Below are positions 44,680 through 52,853 of a stretch of 64,000 nucleotides of DNA, one piece after another. Below the pieces are notes generated by a model. That model did no database searches and was not told the DNA's origin. It saw nothing but the letters and a program-made list of their open reading frames with translations. How positions within the stretch are numbered: the stretch's first letter is position 1; each line of letters begins with the position of its first letter. The position numbers were made by a program, and so were the translations under genes. Source of the stretch: an uncultured Roseobacter sp. (GTDB lineage: Bacteria; Pseudomonadota; Alphaproteobacteria; Rhodobacterales; Rhodobacteraceae); assembly GCF_947496515.1 (NCBI RefSeq), contig NZ_CANMDB010000002.1, forward strand, positions 620,001 to 684,000. The letters are read 5' to 3'.

Positions 44680-45333
44680 TTATAATTCGAAAGCGGGTTC
44701 CTCGGCAAAACCGGGGAGCACAGGCGCACCTGCGTTGAATGCCATGCGCCAGGAGATCCGGCCATCCTGTTTCAGACCGACCCGCACTTCGCCCAGTGCG
44801 CCTTGCATGAACAGGCAGGCCACGCGGCCCCCCTCCTTGATCTGTTTTTCCAAAGCCGCAGGCAGATGGTGCGCACCACCTTCGATCACCACGACATCGT
44901 AAGGACCATGCTGGGGCGCACCCTCCGTCAGCGGACCTTGATGAACGATCACGTTGTCTGCCCCGGCCTCGGCCAGTGCCTCCTGGGCATCACCTGCCAG
45001 CGCCTCGTCCTGCTCTACCGCGACGACGGCCTCTGCCATATGTGCAATCACGGCGGAGGAATAGCCGAGCGCTGCGCCCACATCGAGCACCAGTTCATCA
45101 TTTCCGATATCGAGTGCATCCAGCATCTTGGCGAGCGTGCGGGGCTCCAGAATGACCCTGCCGTCGCCGATATCGAGGTTCTCACCAAGGTAGGCCGCCT
45201 CACGCTGTGCGGTGGGAACGAACTGCTCCCGCGGGACGGTGAGCATGGCGTCGATGATCGGAAACTTGGTGACGTCAGAGGGCCTGACCTGCGTATCCAC
45301 CATCATCGTCCGCCGTGCGGCAAAATCGGTCAT
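44680..45333 (-). CDS. pcm: Protein-L-isoaspartate O-methyltransferase family
   Basis: 217 residues. SAM-binding motif I is ELVLDVGAALGYSSAVIAH, followed by VEQDE. The N-terminal half carries REQFVPTAQREAAYLGENLD and EPRTLAKMLDALD, blocks typical of PCMT. The usual repair signature in which Ser contacts the isoaspartate is weaker than in E. coli Pcm, so substrate specificity is uncertain; many alphaproteobacterial members next to tolC share this form. Cotranscription with tolC is likely (about 45 bp gap). Confidence 0.88.
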   Translation of the reverse strand: MTDFAARRTMMVDTQVRPSDVTKFPIIDAMLTVPREQFVPTAQREAAYLGENLDIGDGRVILEPRTLAKMLDALDIGNDELVLDVGAALGYSSAVIAHMAEAVVAVEQDEALAGDAQEALAEAGADNVIVHQGPLTEGAPQHGPYDVVVIEGGAHHLPAALEKQIKEGGRVACLFMQGALGEVRVGLKQDGRISWRMAFNAGAPVLPGFAEEPAFEL

Positions 45334-45478
45334 GTCGCTGAACCCGTCCGTATCGTTTTGCTAGATTACGCTGTGCCACATCCGCCCGGCCCGAGCAACG
45401 CCGATGCGCTTGAATTTGCCGCAATGTGGCACTTGCAGCACCGTTTGTAATCCGTTAGCTGTGCGGCTGGACCACAAA

Positions 45479-45552
45479 GGCGAGTTGGCGGAGTGGTGAC
45501 GCAGCGGATTGCAAATCCGTGTACACCGGTTCGATTCCGGTACTCGCCTCCA
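45479..45552 (+). tRNA. tRNA-Cys (GCA), CCA encoded
   Basis: Cloverleaf: acceptor GGCGAGT with ACTCGCC (3' end TCCA), anticodon stem-loop GGATTGCAAATCC with anticodon GCA, T arm ACCGGTTCGATTCCGGT. CCA is encoded. A decayed integrase gene follows within 800 bp, consistent with use of this tRNA as an integration site. Confidence 0.95.
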
Positions 45553-46259
45553 TTTAAAGTCAATGACTTAGCCCATTTTTAGCGATAGCGGCAACGCGTG
45601 TCTAAATATTCTGTTTTTGTTCCGTTCCTTCTCGCCTCGCGGAAACCGGCCTTTCTCAGCTTGATTGGCGCAAGGATTCCGCTGCGCACTCTAAAGAAAA
45701 GAAAGGGAGCGGTTCGAGCGACTTGTTGATCGAACCATTGACCGCCGTGGCTGCTCACCTGGTTGCAGCGCAGCTAAAACCAGGTGAGCGGACACGGTCT
45801 TTTCGGGGTGACGTTATCAGCGGCGGAGCCGCCAGCTTTCTGCTGTGTTCCGGGCGGCGCGCTCTTGCGCGCAGTCCGCCGCCTTATCGGCGGACTAGCC
45901 CCTCGTCGATCTTCCGTGTCGCTCACTGGTCTCAGCACGGCTTGCCATTCGCATCACGCGCTGGCCAAGAGCATAATTTCGACACAGATCGACAACACCC
46001 GACGCCGACAACCGCGTACCCCCAAGCGGCTTGTTCGGCGAGCCCACATGACCCCCCCCCTTTGGCTATTCAGCTATTTATGCATTTAGTGACAACACCT
46101 CCGGTTTTCCGGGGCCTACACCGGGCGCAAAGTGATCCAACAAAAGTTCAAAAAGGGGATTCATCCGACGGCCTACATGGGATGCATTGAAACGATGCAG
46201 TGGATGATCTCGTCGCGTAAAAACAAACTGATAGAGCGTAAAGACTGGCTCGACGGAAT
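45553..46259. other. Gene-poor stretch between tRNA-Cys and integrase relic
   Basis: 707 bp with no supported gene. The first 100 bp are AT-rich; hairpins fill 45754-45895; a run of nine C lies at 46052-46060. Frames near 46132-46260 may be shifted remnants of the recombinase N-terminal part, but no residues let me confirm it. No second copy of the tRNA 3' end was found. Confidence 0.5.
45754..45895. repeat. Cluster of four perfect hairpins
   Basis: CTCACCTGGTT (45754-45764) with AACCAGGTGAG (45778-45788). GGCGG (45822-45826) with CCGCC (45829-45833). GCGCGC (45857-45862) with GCGCGC (45867-45872) around TCTT. GTCCGCCG (45874-45881) with CGGCGGAC (45888-45895). Four different perfect stems within 142 bp and no T-tract, next to the recombinase relic. 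Confidence 0.7.
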
Positions 46260-46709
46260 ATGGGCCGCTGCTCAAACTCACAGCGCATTGGAGATGTGCT
46301 CAACATGCGTTGGTCGCATATCGAAGATGGGGCGTTCTTCGTCAAACAGAGCAAAACGAAGAAAGAACTCTGGGTGCCAATCCTGCCCGAGCGTCAAGCA
46401 GCACTGGATGGTGCCAGCCGTCTTTCGGTGTTTGTCCTAACGAATGAGCGCGGAACCAACTGTTGGTCCTACAGAGGCGCATCAGCGGCTGTCAGACGCA
46501 TCAGAGAGCGTATCGGGGCATTGCCTACTATTCATGGCTGGCCCGACAACGCCGCCTGCGAGCTTCTGAAAGCGGGTTGCGGTGACGATCTGATTGGCGC
46601 TGTGACCGGGCAAAGCCCTGCAATGGTCCAGCACTACACCCGCAAGGTGCGTCAGCGTCTCAGAGCCGTCCAAGCACAGCAGATGCGGACTGAGCAGAAC
46701 CGCCTCTGA
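46260..46709 (+). pseudogene. Decayed tyrosine recombinase/integrase, C-terminal part
   Basis: 149 codons matching the catalytic domain of phage-type integrases: SQRIGDVLNMRWSHIEDG (first catalytic Arg), SKTKKELWVPILPE, and the terminal GQSPAMVQHYTRKV with the nucleophile Tyr. The usual HGLR box reads HGWP, so the second catalytic Arg is lost, and the ITGH His is Gln (VTGQ). The N-terminal core-binding domain is missing; a stop lies 21 bp upstream in this frame. It should be inactive. Lies about 700 bp past tRNA-Cys, so probably a relic of an island integrated there. Confidence 0.75.
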
Positions 46710-46901
46710 CCTCCTTGTTGAACCGCTGTATGAATTGACCAAAGCCCGCTGCGAAGCCGGTGAGTTTCATCGCGCGGTTGAAACGCTCTATGATCGGATG
46801 GATGTGCTAGCTCTCTCGTCCAGCGACTATGGCCTCCTGGGGCTGGCAACGAAAGCCCCATGCCCAAGGCCGGTTCAGATGGCAAAAGTAGGTTGCCGTG
46901 G

Positions 46902-47333
46902 CTAGTCCGGAGTGGTTTCGTGCAGCGCGACTGACAATACACCCAGCAGCACATCTCGATAGAGAAAGAAACCGGTTTCCAGTTCTGGCAGATTGTCGGG
47001 GAGTGACAGATCCTCTGGCACACTAAGATCAGCGGATTTCAGCAGTCGTTTCAACGTGTCGGCAAGGTCGCTTGGAACAACTTCGGGGATGTCCCCGTCC
47101 AGCATGAAGTCTTCGAATTCAAGCAGGTCAAACATCACCTGGCCGAATTTGTAGAGCGGATGCGGCTCCAGCAGTGTGAGCCACTTTTGTGCACGCACGG
47201 CATCATTGCGCCGGAACAGAACCCCGAGACGCGCCAAAGCACATGCCACACCGCGCATGCTGTCACTCAGCGGAACAAGCTTTGCGAGCAGGGCCGCGTC
47301 AGCTTTTGGAAGATCATCGAAAGAGAGCGCCAT
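46902..47333 (-). CDS. Hypothetical protein coupled to the polyprenyl synthase
   Basis: 143 residues, mostly helical, no signal peptide or membrane segment; MALSFDDLPKADAALLAKLV at the start and a Leu/Asp-rich end (LSVPEDLSLPDNLPELETGF). No family recognised. Its ATG overlaps the upstream stop by one base (TAATG), so it is translated together with the prenyl synthase and is probably a partner or regulator of it. Last gene of the minus operon; the DNA beyond contains an unassigned open frame at 46711-46905 and the integrase relic. Confidence 0.65.
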   Translation of the reverse strand: MALSFDDLPKADAALLAKLVPLSDSMRGVACALARLGVLFRRNDAVRAQKWLTLLEPHPLYKFGQVMFDLLEFEDFMLDGDIPEVVPSDLADTLKRLLKSADLSVPEDLSLPDNLPELETGFFLYRDVLLGVLSVALHETTPD

Positions 47334-48985
47334 TACAAAGCCCGTGTCGTGACGTAGTTGGAGACTTGTCTCAAAACCGCCTTGCCGGGCGTTTCCGGTA
47401 TCCATTTCAGATCCGCCTCGAATTTCTTCACCCCCGCATTTGCGAGCCGGTCTGCATGAGCGATGCTATAGGCGATGGAGTCCTCCTTTTGCATGGCCGC
47501 AAGCATTTCCAGCGCATAGTCAAAAGGTTTCTCAAGTCGTGGCAGGGCGTTGATCTCTGTCATGCGTTTTCGGGTGGCGTTGTCACACTCCCTGAAGAGA
47601 TGGATCATCATCACCGTTCGCTTTCCTTCGAGAAGATCGCCAAGCGCTTCCTTGCCGTAGACCTCGGTCTCGCCAATGAGATTTAGAATGTCATCCTGTA
47701 TTTGAAACGCGATCCCGGTCAGACGGAGGGGTTCGTTCAGGCGGTCCAGCAATGCCGGTTCCGTCACACCCGCGGCCACGGCGCCAATACGGCAGGGCGA
47801 CATGCACGTGTACCAGCCGGTTTTCTTTGTGCTCATCCGCGAGTAGTCGGCGTCACGGGATGGGACAAAGTTGCGACGGATCCAGCCAAGCTCCACTGCT
47901 TGCCCCTCGACTGTCTCGCGACACATGTGCAGGATTTCATGGATGATCCCCAGGGTGCGCGCCAGACCGATGGTCGCTAGGTTGGACAGGGCCATATCCA
48001 CGGCAAAAAGGTGCATCGCGTCGCCCGTGTTCACGGCCAGACCGATCCCGTGGGCTTCGTGCAGCGTTGGCAGACCGCGTCTGTGGGTGGATTCGTCGGC
48101 GATGTCATCATGGACAAGAAAGCCGTTGTGAAACATCTCCAGCGCCGAGGCCGCGCGGACGGCATCATCCAGCCGTCCCCCCAGGGCAAGGCAGGTCGCG
48201 ATCACCAGCGTGGGCCGTAGCCCTTTGCCCTCGCGCTGAACATAGTCCGTCATCAACGCATAGAGGTCTTTTTGCGGCGGCTTTTTGGGAATGATGCTCA
48301 GGATGTCGTCGACGACGAGCTTTTTGCACCGGTCCATCGTGACCATCAGGTCATTGTCGAAAATGTCCCGAGTGGCCTGCCAGCTTTCAGCCTCCCGCCC
48401 GTTCCAGAGCGACCGCGCCGGTGCAAGAACCGGTTCGTCGCGCGCCAGCATCTCCTGTTGCGCGGGGTGCCGCCGGTCGAGCCAGTCAAGCGCGGGCCAG
48501 CCTGCGTGATCCCAGTAGGCTGCACCGCGCGCCCGGGTCACGGGGACCTGCTCTGCCGCGCCGGACCAAAGCGCGCGCGTCTGATCTCTGTAGGCGCTCC
48601 AGATGGCCTGAACGCTGCGCAGGCCCGACGCGCGTTGCGACAGCAGTTTGAAACAGCGCCAGACCGCCAACAAGTCTTCCCGGGTGCCGCGCATGTCCAG
48701 ACTACGTTCCAGCGCCTGCTCGGACGGGCGCTGTGCCGCGTCAAACAACAGGTTCAACGTCCGGCGGTCAAAATGAACTTCGACATCACCAACGTCTTCG
48801 TCCTGTGCCGGTATGACATCCAGGGTGCTTTGCCGTGCCTGCATCAGCGAGGCTGTGCCATCGCCAAAGACAAGGTGCAGGCGAATCTCACCCAACTCAC
48901 GCGCGGCGGCGGCAATGATGGCTGGCGCGCGCTTTGACAGCGCTGCTACGGTATCCGCCAGGACATCCCCGCCGCTAATCGACAT
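47333..48985 (-). CDS. Polyprenyl-diphosphate synthase with N-terminal SCP2-like domain
   Basis: 550 residues. Residues about 15-115 resemble an SCP2 sterol/lipid-carrier domain (IRLHLVFGDGTASLMQ, VGDVEVHFDRRTLNLLFDAA, then a helix-rich end). A linker leads to a trans-isoprenyl-diphosphate synthase domain from about 240. Its marks are GKGLRPTL, first Asp-rich motif DDIAD at 293-297, KTGWYTC at about 388-394 and second motif QDDILN, where the last Asp is replaced by Asn435. The frame extends 32 codons upstream but MSISGG is preferred. The fusion suggests a carrier domain handing over or holding the prenyl product. Confidence 0.75.
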   Translation of the reverse strand: MSISGGDVLADTVAALSKRAPAIIAAAARELGEIRLHLVFGDGTASLMQARQSTLDVIPAQDEDVGDVEVHFDRRTLNLLFDAAQRPSEQALERSLDMRGTREDLLAVWRCFKLLSQRASGLRSVQAIWSAYRDQTRALWSGAAEQVPVTRARGAAYWDHAGWPALDWLDRRHPAQQEMLARDEPVLAPARSLWNGREAESWQATRDIFDNDLMVTMDRCKKLVVDDILSIIPKKPPQKDLYALMTDYVQREGKGLRPTLVIATCLALGGRLDDAVRAASALEMFHNGFLVHDDIADESTHRRGLPTLHEAHGIGLAVNTGDAMHLFAVDMALSNLATIGLARTLGIIHEILHMCRETVEGQAVELGWIRRNFVPSRDADYSRMSTKKTGWYTCMSPCRIGAVAAGVTEPALLDRLNEPLRLTGIAFQIQDDILNLIGETEVYGKEALGDLLEGKRTVMMIHLFRECDNATRKRMTEINALPRLEKPFDYALEMLAAMQKEDSIAYSIAHADRLANAGVKKFEADLKWIPETPGKAVLRQVSNYVTTRAL

Positions 48986-50030
48986 GCGCGCCTCCCGAGA
49001 ATTCCACGATCCCCCGTGTCTCGACCGCGAAGCGGCGGCCGTTGACGGACCCCTCCAGCAAGCACGCACCGACGACCTCATGCACGGAAAACGGATGCAG
49101 GCTGGTTTCCGAGGGGATCACGATCCGTACCGCCCAGTCCGCGTCAAAATCGAGAACCACGTGATCGTCGCCTTGCCGGGCGATAATCGCGAGCCTGCGG
49201 GGAATGGGTGACATCGCGCCTGTGCCCAGGAGGGTGGCCAAAGGCGGCGCTGTGCTGATCCGGTCACGATCCAACTCACCTCGCACCGCGAAACTGACAT
49301 TGCGGCGCGGAAAGTGGCGTATCATTCGACCGCGATGCCACAGCATCATGGAGGCCGTCGCCTCGCGGCAGTCGGCCTCGGGCCGGATGAAAGTAAACAC
49401 GCAAGCCCACTCGGGCGGCTCGTCGGGGTCGGCGCCCAGATCATTGGCAAAGCCAAAGACCCATTCGCCCAGATCGGGCCAGCCCCACCGCCCCCGCACC
49501 CGTTCATGGTAGCCAACCAGATCGACAGATTGTTCCGTGTCGGTGGTCCATGTGCCCTTTGCCAGCACGCCCGTTTCTGATTGCCACCGCAGATGCTGAT
49601 GGTTCGCAAAAAAGGCGCATTGGCTGGTGCAATTCCGGCTGGTGCGCTGCAGTTCAAGCGCCACTGCGGGGGATCCATTGGCCGAGGTGATGGTCAGGGA
49701 CTGGGGCGCGCGGTGCGCATGGGGGCGTGAAAACGCGCTCCATGGTGGCCGCTCCGTTCGGGCATTGAACTGGCTGGAGTGCCAGGGTCCATCGCCATCG
49801 TGCAACAGCAGGATGGTCGCGAAACGCTCGGTCCCCGGAGGCTCGTTTTCGCCGGGGCCCAACCATGAACTATTGGCGACCAGCGCCTTTTTCCCATCCC
49901 TTGACAGAAACGCATAATGAAGCCAGCGGCGGTCGATCGGATCGTTCAGGGGCGTGTCTGGAAATGGGCCCGCAGGCCCCAGTCCGAGCCGTGGTTTTGC
50001 GAGGCGGTTGGTGTACTCAAAGGAGGTCAC
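48975..50030 (-). CDS. AttH/CrtC-like (lipocalin-fold) protein
   Basis: 351 residues from GTG, soluble, beta-rich with many Trp (WLHYAFLSRDGKKALVAN, GRWGWPDLGEWVFGFANDLG). The end ETRGIVEFSGGAHVD resembles the closing strand of AttH/CrtC-type double lipocalin proteins. Some members add water to carotenoids (CrtC) and related barrels cyclise polyketide or terpenoid chains. Assignment is by pattern only. It overlaps the prenyl synthase gene by 11 bp, so both are made together, which supports action on a prenyl product. First gene of the minus operon. Confidence 0.5.
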   Translation of the reverse strand: MTSFEYTNRLAKPRLGLGPAGPFPDTPLNDPIDRRWLHYAFLSRDGKKALVANSSWLGPGENEPPGTERFATILLLHDGDGPWHSSQFNARTERPPWSAFSRPHAHRAPQSLTITSANGSPAVALELQRTSRNCTSQCAFFANHQHLRWQSETGVLAKGTWTTDTEQSVDLVGYHERVRGRWGWPDLGEWVFGFANDLGADPDEPPEWACVFTFIRPEADCREATASMMLWHRGRMIRHFPRRNVSFAVRGELDRDRISTAPPLATLLGTGAMSPIPRRLAIIARQGDDHVVLDFDADWAVRIVIPSETSLHPFSVHEVVGACLLEGSVNGRRFAVETRGIVEFSGGAHVD

Positions 50031-50171
50031 GCAGGCTCCGGTTCTTCAAATTGGTACTCAAATCTATGAAGTTATGGTATCATAGAGTGTGTTTTTTGCA
50101 GCACGATTTGAATTGTACGTTTTCATTTGTCCCCTGCGCCGAGCCTTTTGGCGTCATTGAAAGGGTAGATC
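50031..50171. promoter_or_regulatory. Divergent promoter region of the accessory cluster
   Basis: 141 bp between the two operons, much more AT-rich than its flanks. An inverted repeat GTACTCAAATC (50054-50064) and GATTTGAATTGTAC (50105-50118, with three extra bases) and the near-palindrome TATGGTATCATA around 50073-50084 are candidate operators that could control both sides. Confidence 0.5.
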
Positions 50172-51095
50172 ATGGCCAAGAAGGATACCCAGCCTGCTGC
50201 CGGAAAAAGTGGTAAGAAAAAGTCGGTAAAGGCCACCGAAACCAAACCCAAAAACGACGAAAAGCCCGGGTCCTACGACCCTCCCGCGCAGGCGAAAACG
50301 TCTCCATTGAATTCGCTTACCGGCGCAAGCCGGGTCGTACCTGTCCTGCGGCCAAATACTGCTGAAATCATCACGATCACGTCGCACCGCGAGTTGGCGG
50401 TCCGGTCAAAAGACATTGAAGCCCGCGTTGCCGAAAGCCCCGAATTCAGCGTCATGTTCTTGGCCAATCCCGTGCTGGCGCTGGAGGCTTACGGCATCAA
50501 GCTGTCCCGCGAGTTGCAACACCATGTTTTGAGCTCTCTGCGGCATCCGCCGGTCTTGCGCAAAAGACGCGAAGCGCTCGAAGCGCGCCTGGAGGAAGAA
50601 CTGGGCGAGACGGCACAGCCGACAACGCCTGAATGGATGGCCAATCTGGTCTTTGAGATACGCAAGATGGAACCGCGCCAGATCGGCAAGCGGGAACCCG
50701 CCTATCGCGCGCCCTTGAACGCGGCGTCCATCGAACGCTTGCAAAAGGCCCGGCCGAAAGGCGCCTCCCGCTACGGCTCTGACAAGCGTTTGCCGGTCCG
50801 TTTTACACTGCAGCTCGAAAAGCCCCGCTCGGCCATTCGGCGTATGGATCTGGACGCAGATGTTCCGGCACTCAAGAAAGCGACGCGAAAGCCTGCGCGC
50901 CTGTCGGTCGAGGAGGCGTGGTTTTACAAGGACGACCCGATTGTGCGTGACGCGGTCGAGCTGGGTCAGATCATGCAGCGTGGCTTTCCCTTTCGGACGC
51001 CTGCCGAATTCCGCAAGCTTGAAGCCGCCGAGACCGTGGACGGCTTCCGTCGCTTCATCCGCAACGTCCGGGTCAAACAGGTCAAAGCCCGATGA
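50172..51095 (+). CDS. Unknown protein with Lys-rich N-tail and NHLP-like segment
   Basis: 307 residues, basic, no membrane segment. Residues 1-45 are Lys/Pro/Thr-rich and disordered. Residues 83-125 (EARVAESPEFSVMFLANP, then VLALEAYGIKLSRELQHHVL) resemble the helical nitrile-hydratase-leader-like (NHLP) peptide pattern with NP, AL and GIxL spacing. The rest (150-307) is helical with many Arg/Lys. Its ATG sits 141 bp from the divergent gene. It is the first gene of a five-gene run with overlapping or short-spaced starts. Function unknown. Confidence 0.7.
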   Translation: MAKKDTQPAAGKSGKKKSVKATETKPKNDEKPGSYDPPAQAKTSPLNSLTGASRVVPVLRPNTAEIITITSHRELAVRSKDIEARVAESPEFSVMFLANPVLALEAYGIKLSRELQHHVLSSLRHPPVLRKRREALEARLEEELGETAQPTTPEWMANLVFEIRKMEPRQIGKREPAYRAPLNAASIERLQKARPKGASRYGSDKRLPVRFTLQLEKPRSAIRRMDLDADVPALKKATRKPARLSVEEAWFYKDDPIVRDAVELGQIMQRGFPFRTPAEFRKLEAAETVDGFRRFIRNVRVKQVKAR

Positions 51096-52828
51096 GCAAC
51101 ACGTCAAACTTTGACTATTGCGTGCAGTTCGGGATCGAGGCGATCCGCGAGATCTTTCACCTGGCGCTCAAGAACGAAGATATTTTTCCGCATAACTTGC
51201 CCCCCATATTGCGCGACTTTGGCGGTCACGCGGCGACCGTTCAGGTGCGTTTGCTGGATGATGCGGACGATCCCGCGGATCTCTCCTTTCAGGACGAAAA
51301 ACACATCCTGTTCGACCTGCCAATCGAGATCCAGATTGAAACACCGGATGCGCCGGACCCGGAACTCAGCCAGGTGACGCTGAAATCGACCGTTCAGGCA
51401 CCGGGTCGAGTGGCAAGTTGGCCGGTGGATGGTGAAGACCAGCTCGGCGTTGAATTTTCCGGCATCTCGGCCAGCGACGTTCAGGTTCCCGCACTGACCG
51501 GGTTGCCTGCTTTGGATGCCGGACGGTTCGAGGCCGCGCTGCACACGGCCTATGTGAACCTGCCGACGCGCGTCTTCGCTCTCGGGCCGAATGTTCTGAC
51601 GATCTATGACGGCACCCGAGACCCGGCGTTGCTGCCGCCAAATGCGCCCGGCGATCCCGAAATCAGTGCCACGCTGGAGACGCATGACGGCACCCAATAC
51701 CTTCGGGTCAGCTTGCCGCTCCACGCCAGTGTGCCCTCTGCTTTTGGCTTCGACGCTTACGGCACAGCGACCTTCTGGCGCGAGGTGCAGCAAGGCGAGG
51801 GGACGGTGCGCGTCCTCATCGGGACGGAACCGGACGAAGAGACGCTTGCGACGCAGATCGACTTTGACACGTCGAGCCTGGCAGAAGGGGCCGTTGTCGC
51901 GCAGCTGACGCCCTTGCTGGTGGGGCGGTTGGGCGATTTTGGCACCATCGAGGAACCGTGGTTTGATCAGGCGGCGGCGGTCAGCCTTCTTCAGGCGGAG
52001 ACGGCCGCCTACCTGCAACCTTTGCGGTTTCCGATGTATACGCCGTCGTCGGGTGATGACACCGTGACGCTGGCCACGCCGGTGGGGTTCTTGCTGGTGG
52101 CAACCGAAACCTTCGCGATCTTGATGAACCGCCGAACCGGCACCGAGGCGGATGATACCATCCCGGATGACTTTCGCGACAGCGAGGATCTGGCGCTTGC
52201 GCTCAGCCGCACGGTGCTGGACGAAACCATCGCGCAGGCCATCGCGGATGAGTTCCCGGGTCTCTCCGATAGCGGAGAACGCATTGAAACGGACGAAGGT
52301 GACGCAACGCTTCAATCTTTGAGCGTGACCCCCTCGGACCCCGGCACGCATGATGAGAGCGAAGGCCACTTGTGGATCAACGGTGAGGCGGAGGTTCATA
52401 TTGATTGCTGGCCGGACCCGGATATCAGTTTCGATGGGCCGATTTTTCTGCGCCTTGAAACGGTTGAAACCGACACGGAATGCAGCGCGACCTTCAAGGC
52501 AGAAATGGGAGACTTCGACGCCGGTCAAAGCTGTTGCGATGTGTTTGTCGATCTCATCATTCCGATTGTCGGATGGATCATGCTGGGCGTGATCGAAAAC
52601 ATGATCGACAAGGTCGGCGGTGAACTGGCCGAAGATTTTGCCGATGCGCAGGAACGTCAGATGCAGCCGATCCCGAATTTCGTGGTGGGCGTCGCGGAGC
52701 TTCAGGCCTGTCTGGAGGCGTGTCTGACCTCAAGCCAGGGATTGGTCTTGCCGGGCAAGCTTCGGATCAGACGCGAAGGGTTGAGTTTTGAAGATTTGGA
52801 AGCGGGGGGCCGTTTGCCGCGCCCTTGA
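51092..52828 (+). CDS. Large unknown acidic beta-rich protein, possibly lipid-binding
   Basis: 578 residues; start overlaps the previous stop (ATGA). Acidic, mostly beta strand by pattern, with N-terminal FDYCVQFGIEAIREIFHLAL, a Pro/Asp-rich middle and a C-terminal hydrophobic run CCDVFVDLIIPIVGWIMLGV (481-500) that may touch a membrane. Seven Cys, five of them after residue 460 (464, 481, 482, 540, 544). No signal peptide, so cytosolic. The strand-then-helix order at 425-560 could fit a TULIP-type lipid-binding fold, but this is only a guess. No family recognised. Confidence 0.7.
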   Translation: MSNTSNFDYCVQFGIEAIREIFHLALKNEDIFPHNLPPILRDFGGHAATVQVRLLDDADDPADLSFQDEKHILFDLPIEIQIETPDAPDPELSQVTLKSTVQAPGRVASWPVDGEDQLGVEFSGISASDVQVPALTGLPALDAGRFEAALHTAYVNLPTRVFALGPNVLTIYDGTRDPALLPPNAPGDPEISATLETHDGTQYLRVSLPLHASVPSAFGFDAYGTATFWREVQQGEGTVRVLIGTEPDEETLATQIDFDTSSLAEGAVVAQLTPLLVGRLGDFGTIEEPWFDQAAAVSLLQAETAAYLQPLRFPMYTPSSGDDTVTLATPVGFLLVATETFAILMNRRTGTEADDTIPDDFRDSEDLALALSRTVLDETIAQAIADEFPGLSDSGERIETDEGDATLQSLSVTPSDPGTHDESEGHLWINGEAEVHIDCWPDPDISFDGPIFLRLETVETDTECSATFKAEMGDFDAGQSCCDVFVDLIIPIVGWIMLGVIENMIDKVGGELAEDFADAQERQMQPIPNFVVGVAELQACLEACLTSSQGLVLPGKLRIRREGLSFEDLEAGGRLPRP

Positions 52829-52853
52829 ACGGATCAAACGATAGGAGAGTATC

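Noticed and set aside
45723-46190. 155-codon frame after tRNA-Cys
   Set aside because: Runs through the hairpin cluster, has low-complexity composition and no family or ribosome site.
45549-47000. Direct repeat of the tRNA-Cys 3' end as second attachment site
   Set aside because: No second copy of the T-arm/acceptor sequence was found in the following region; it may lie outside the window or be lost.
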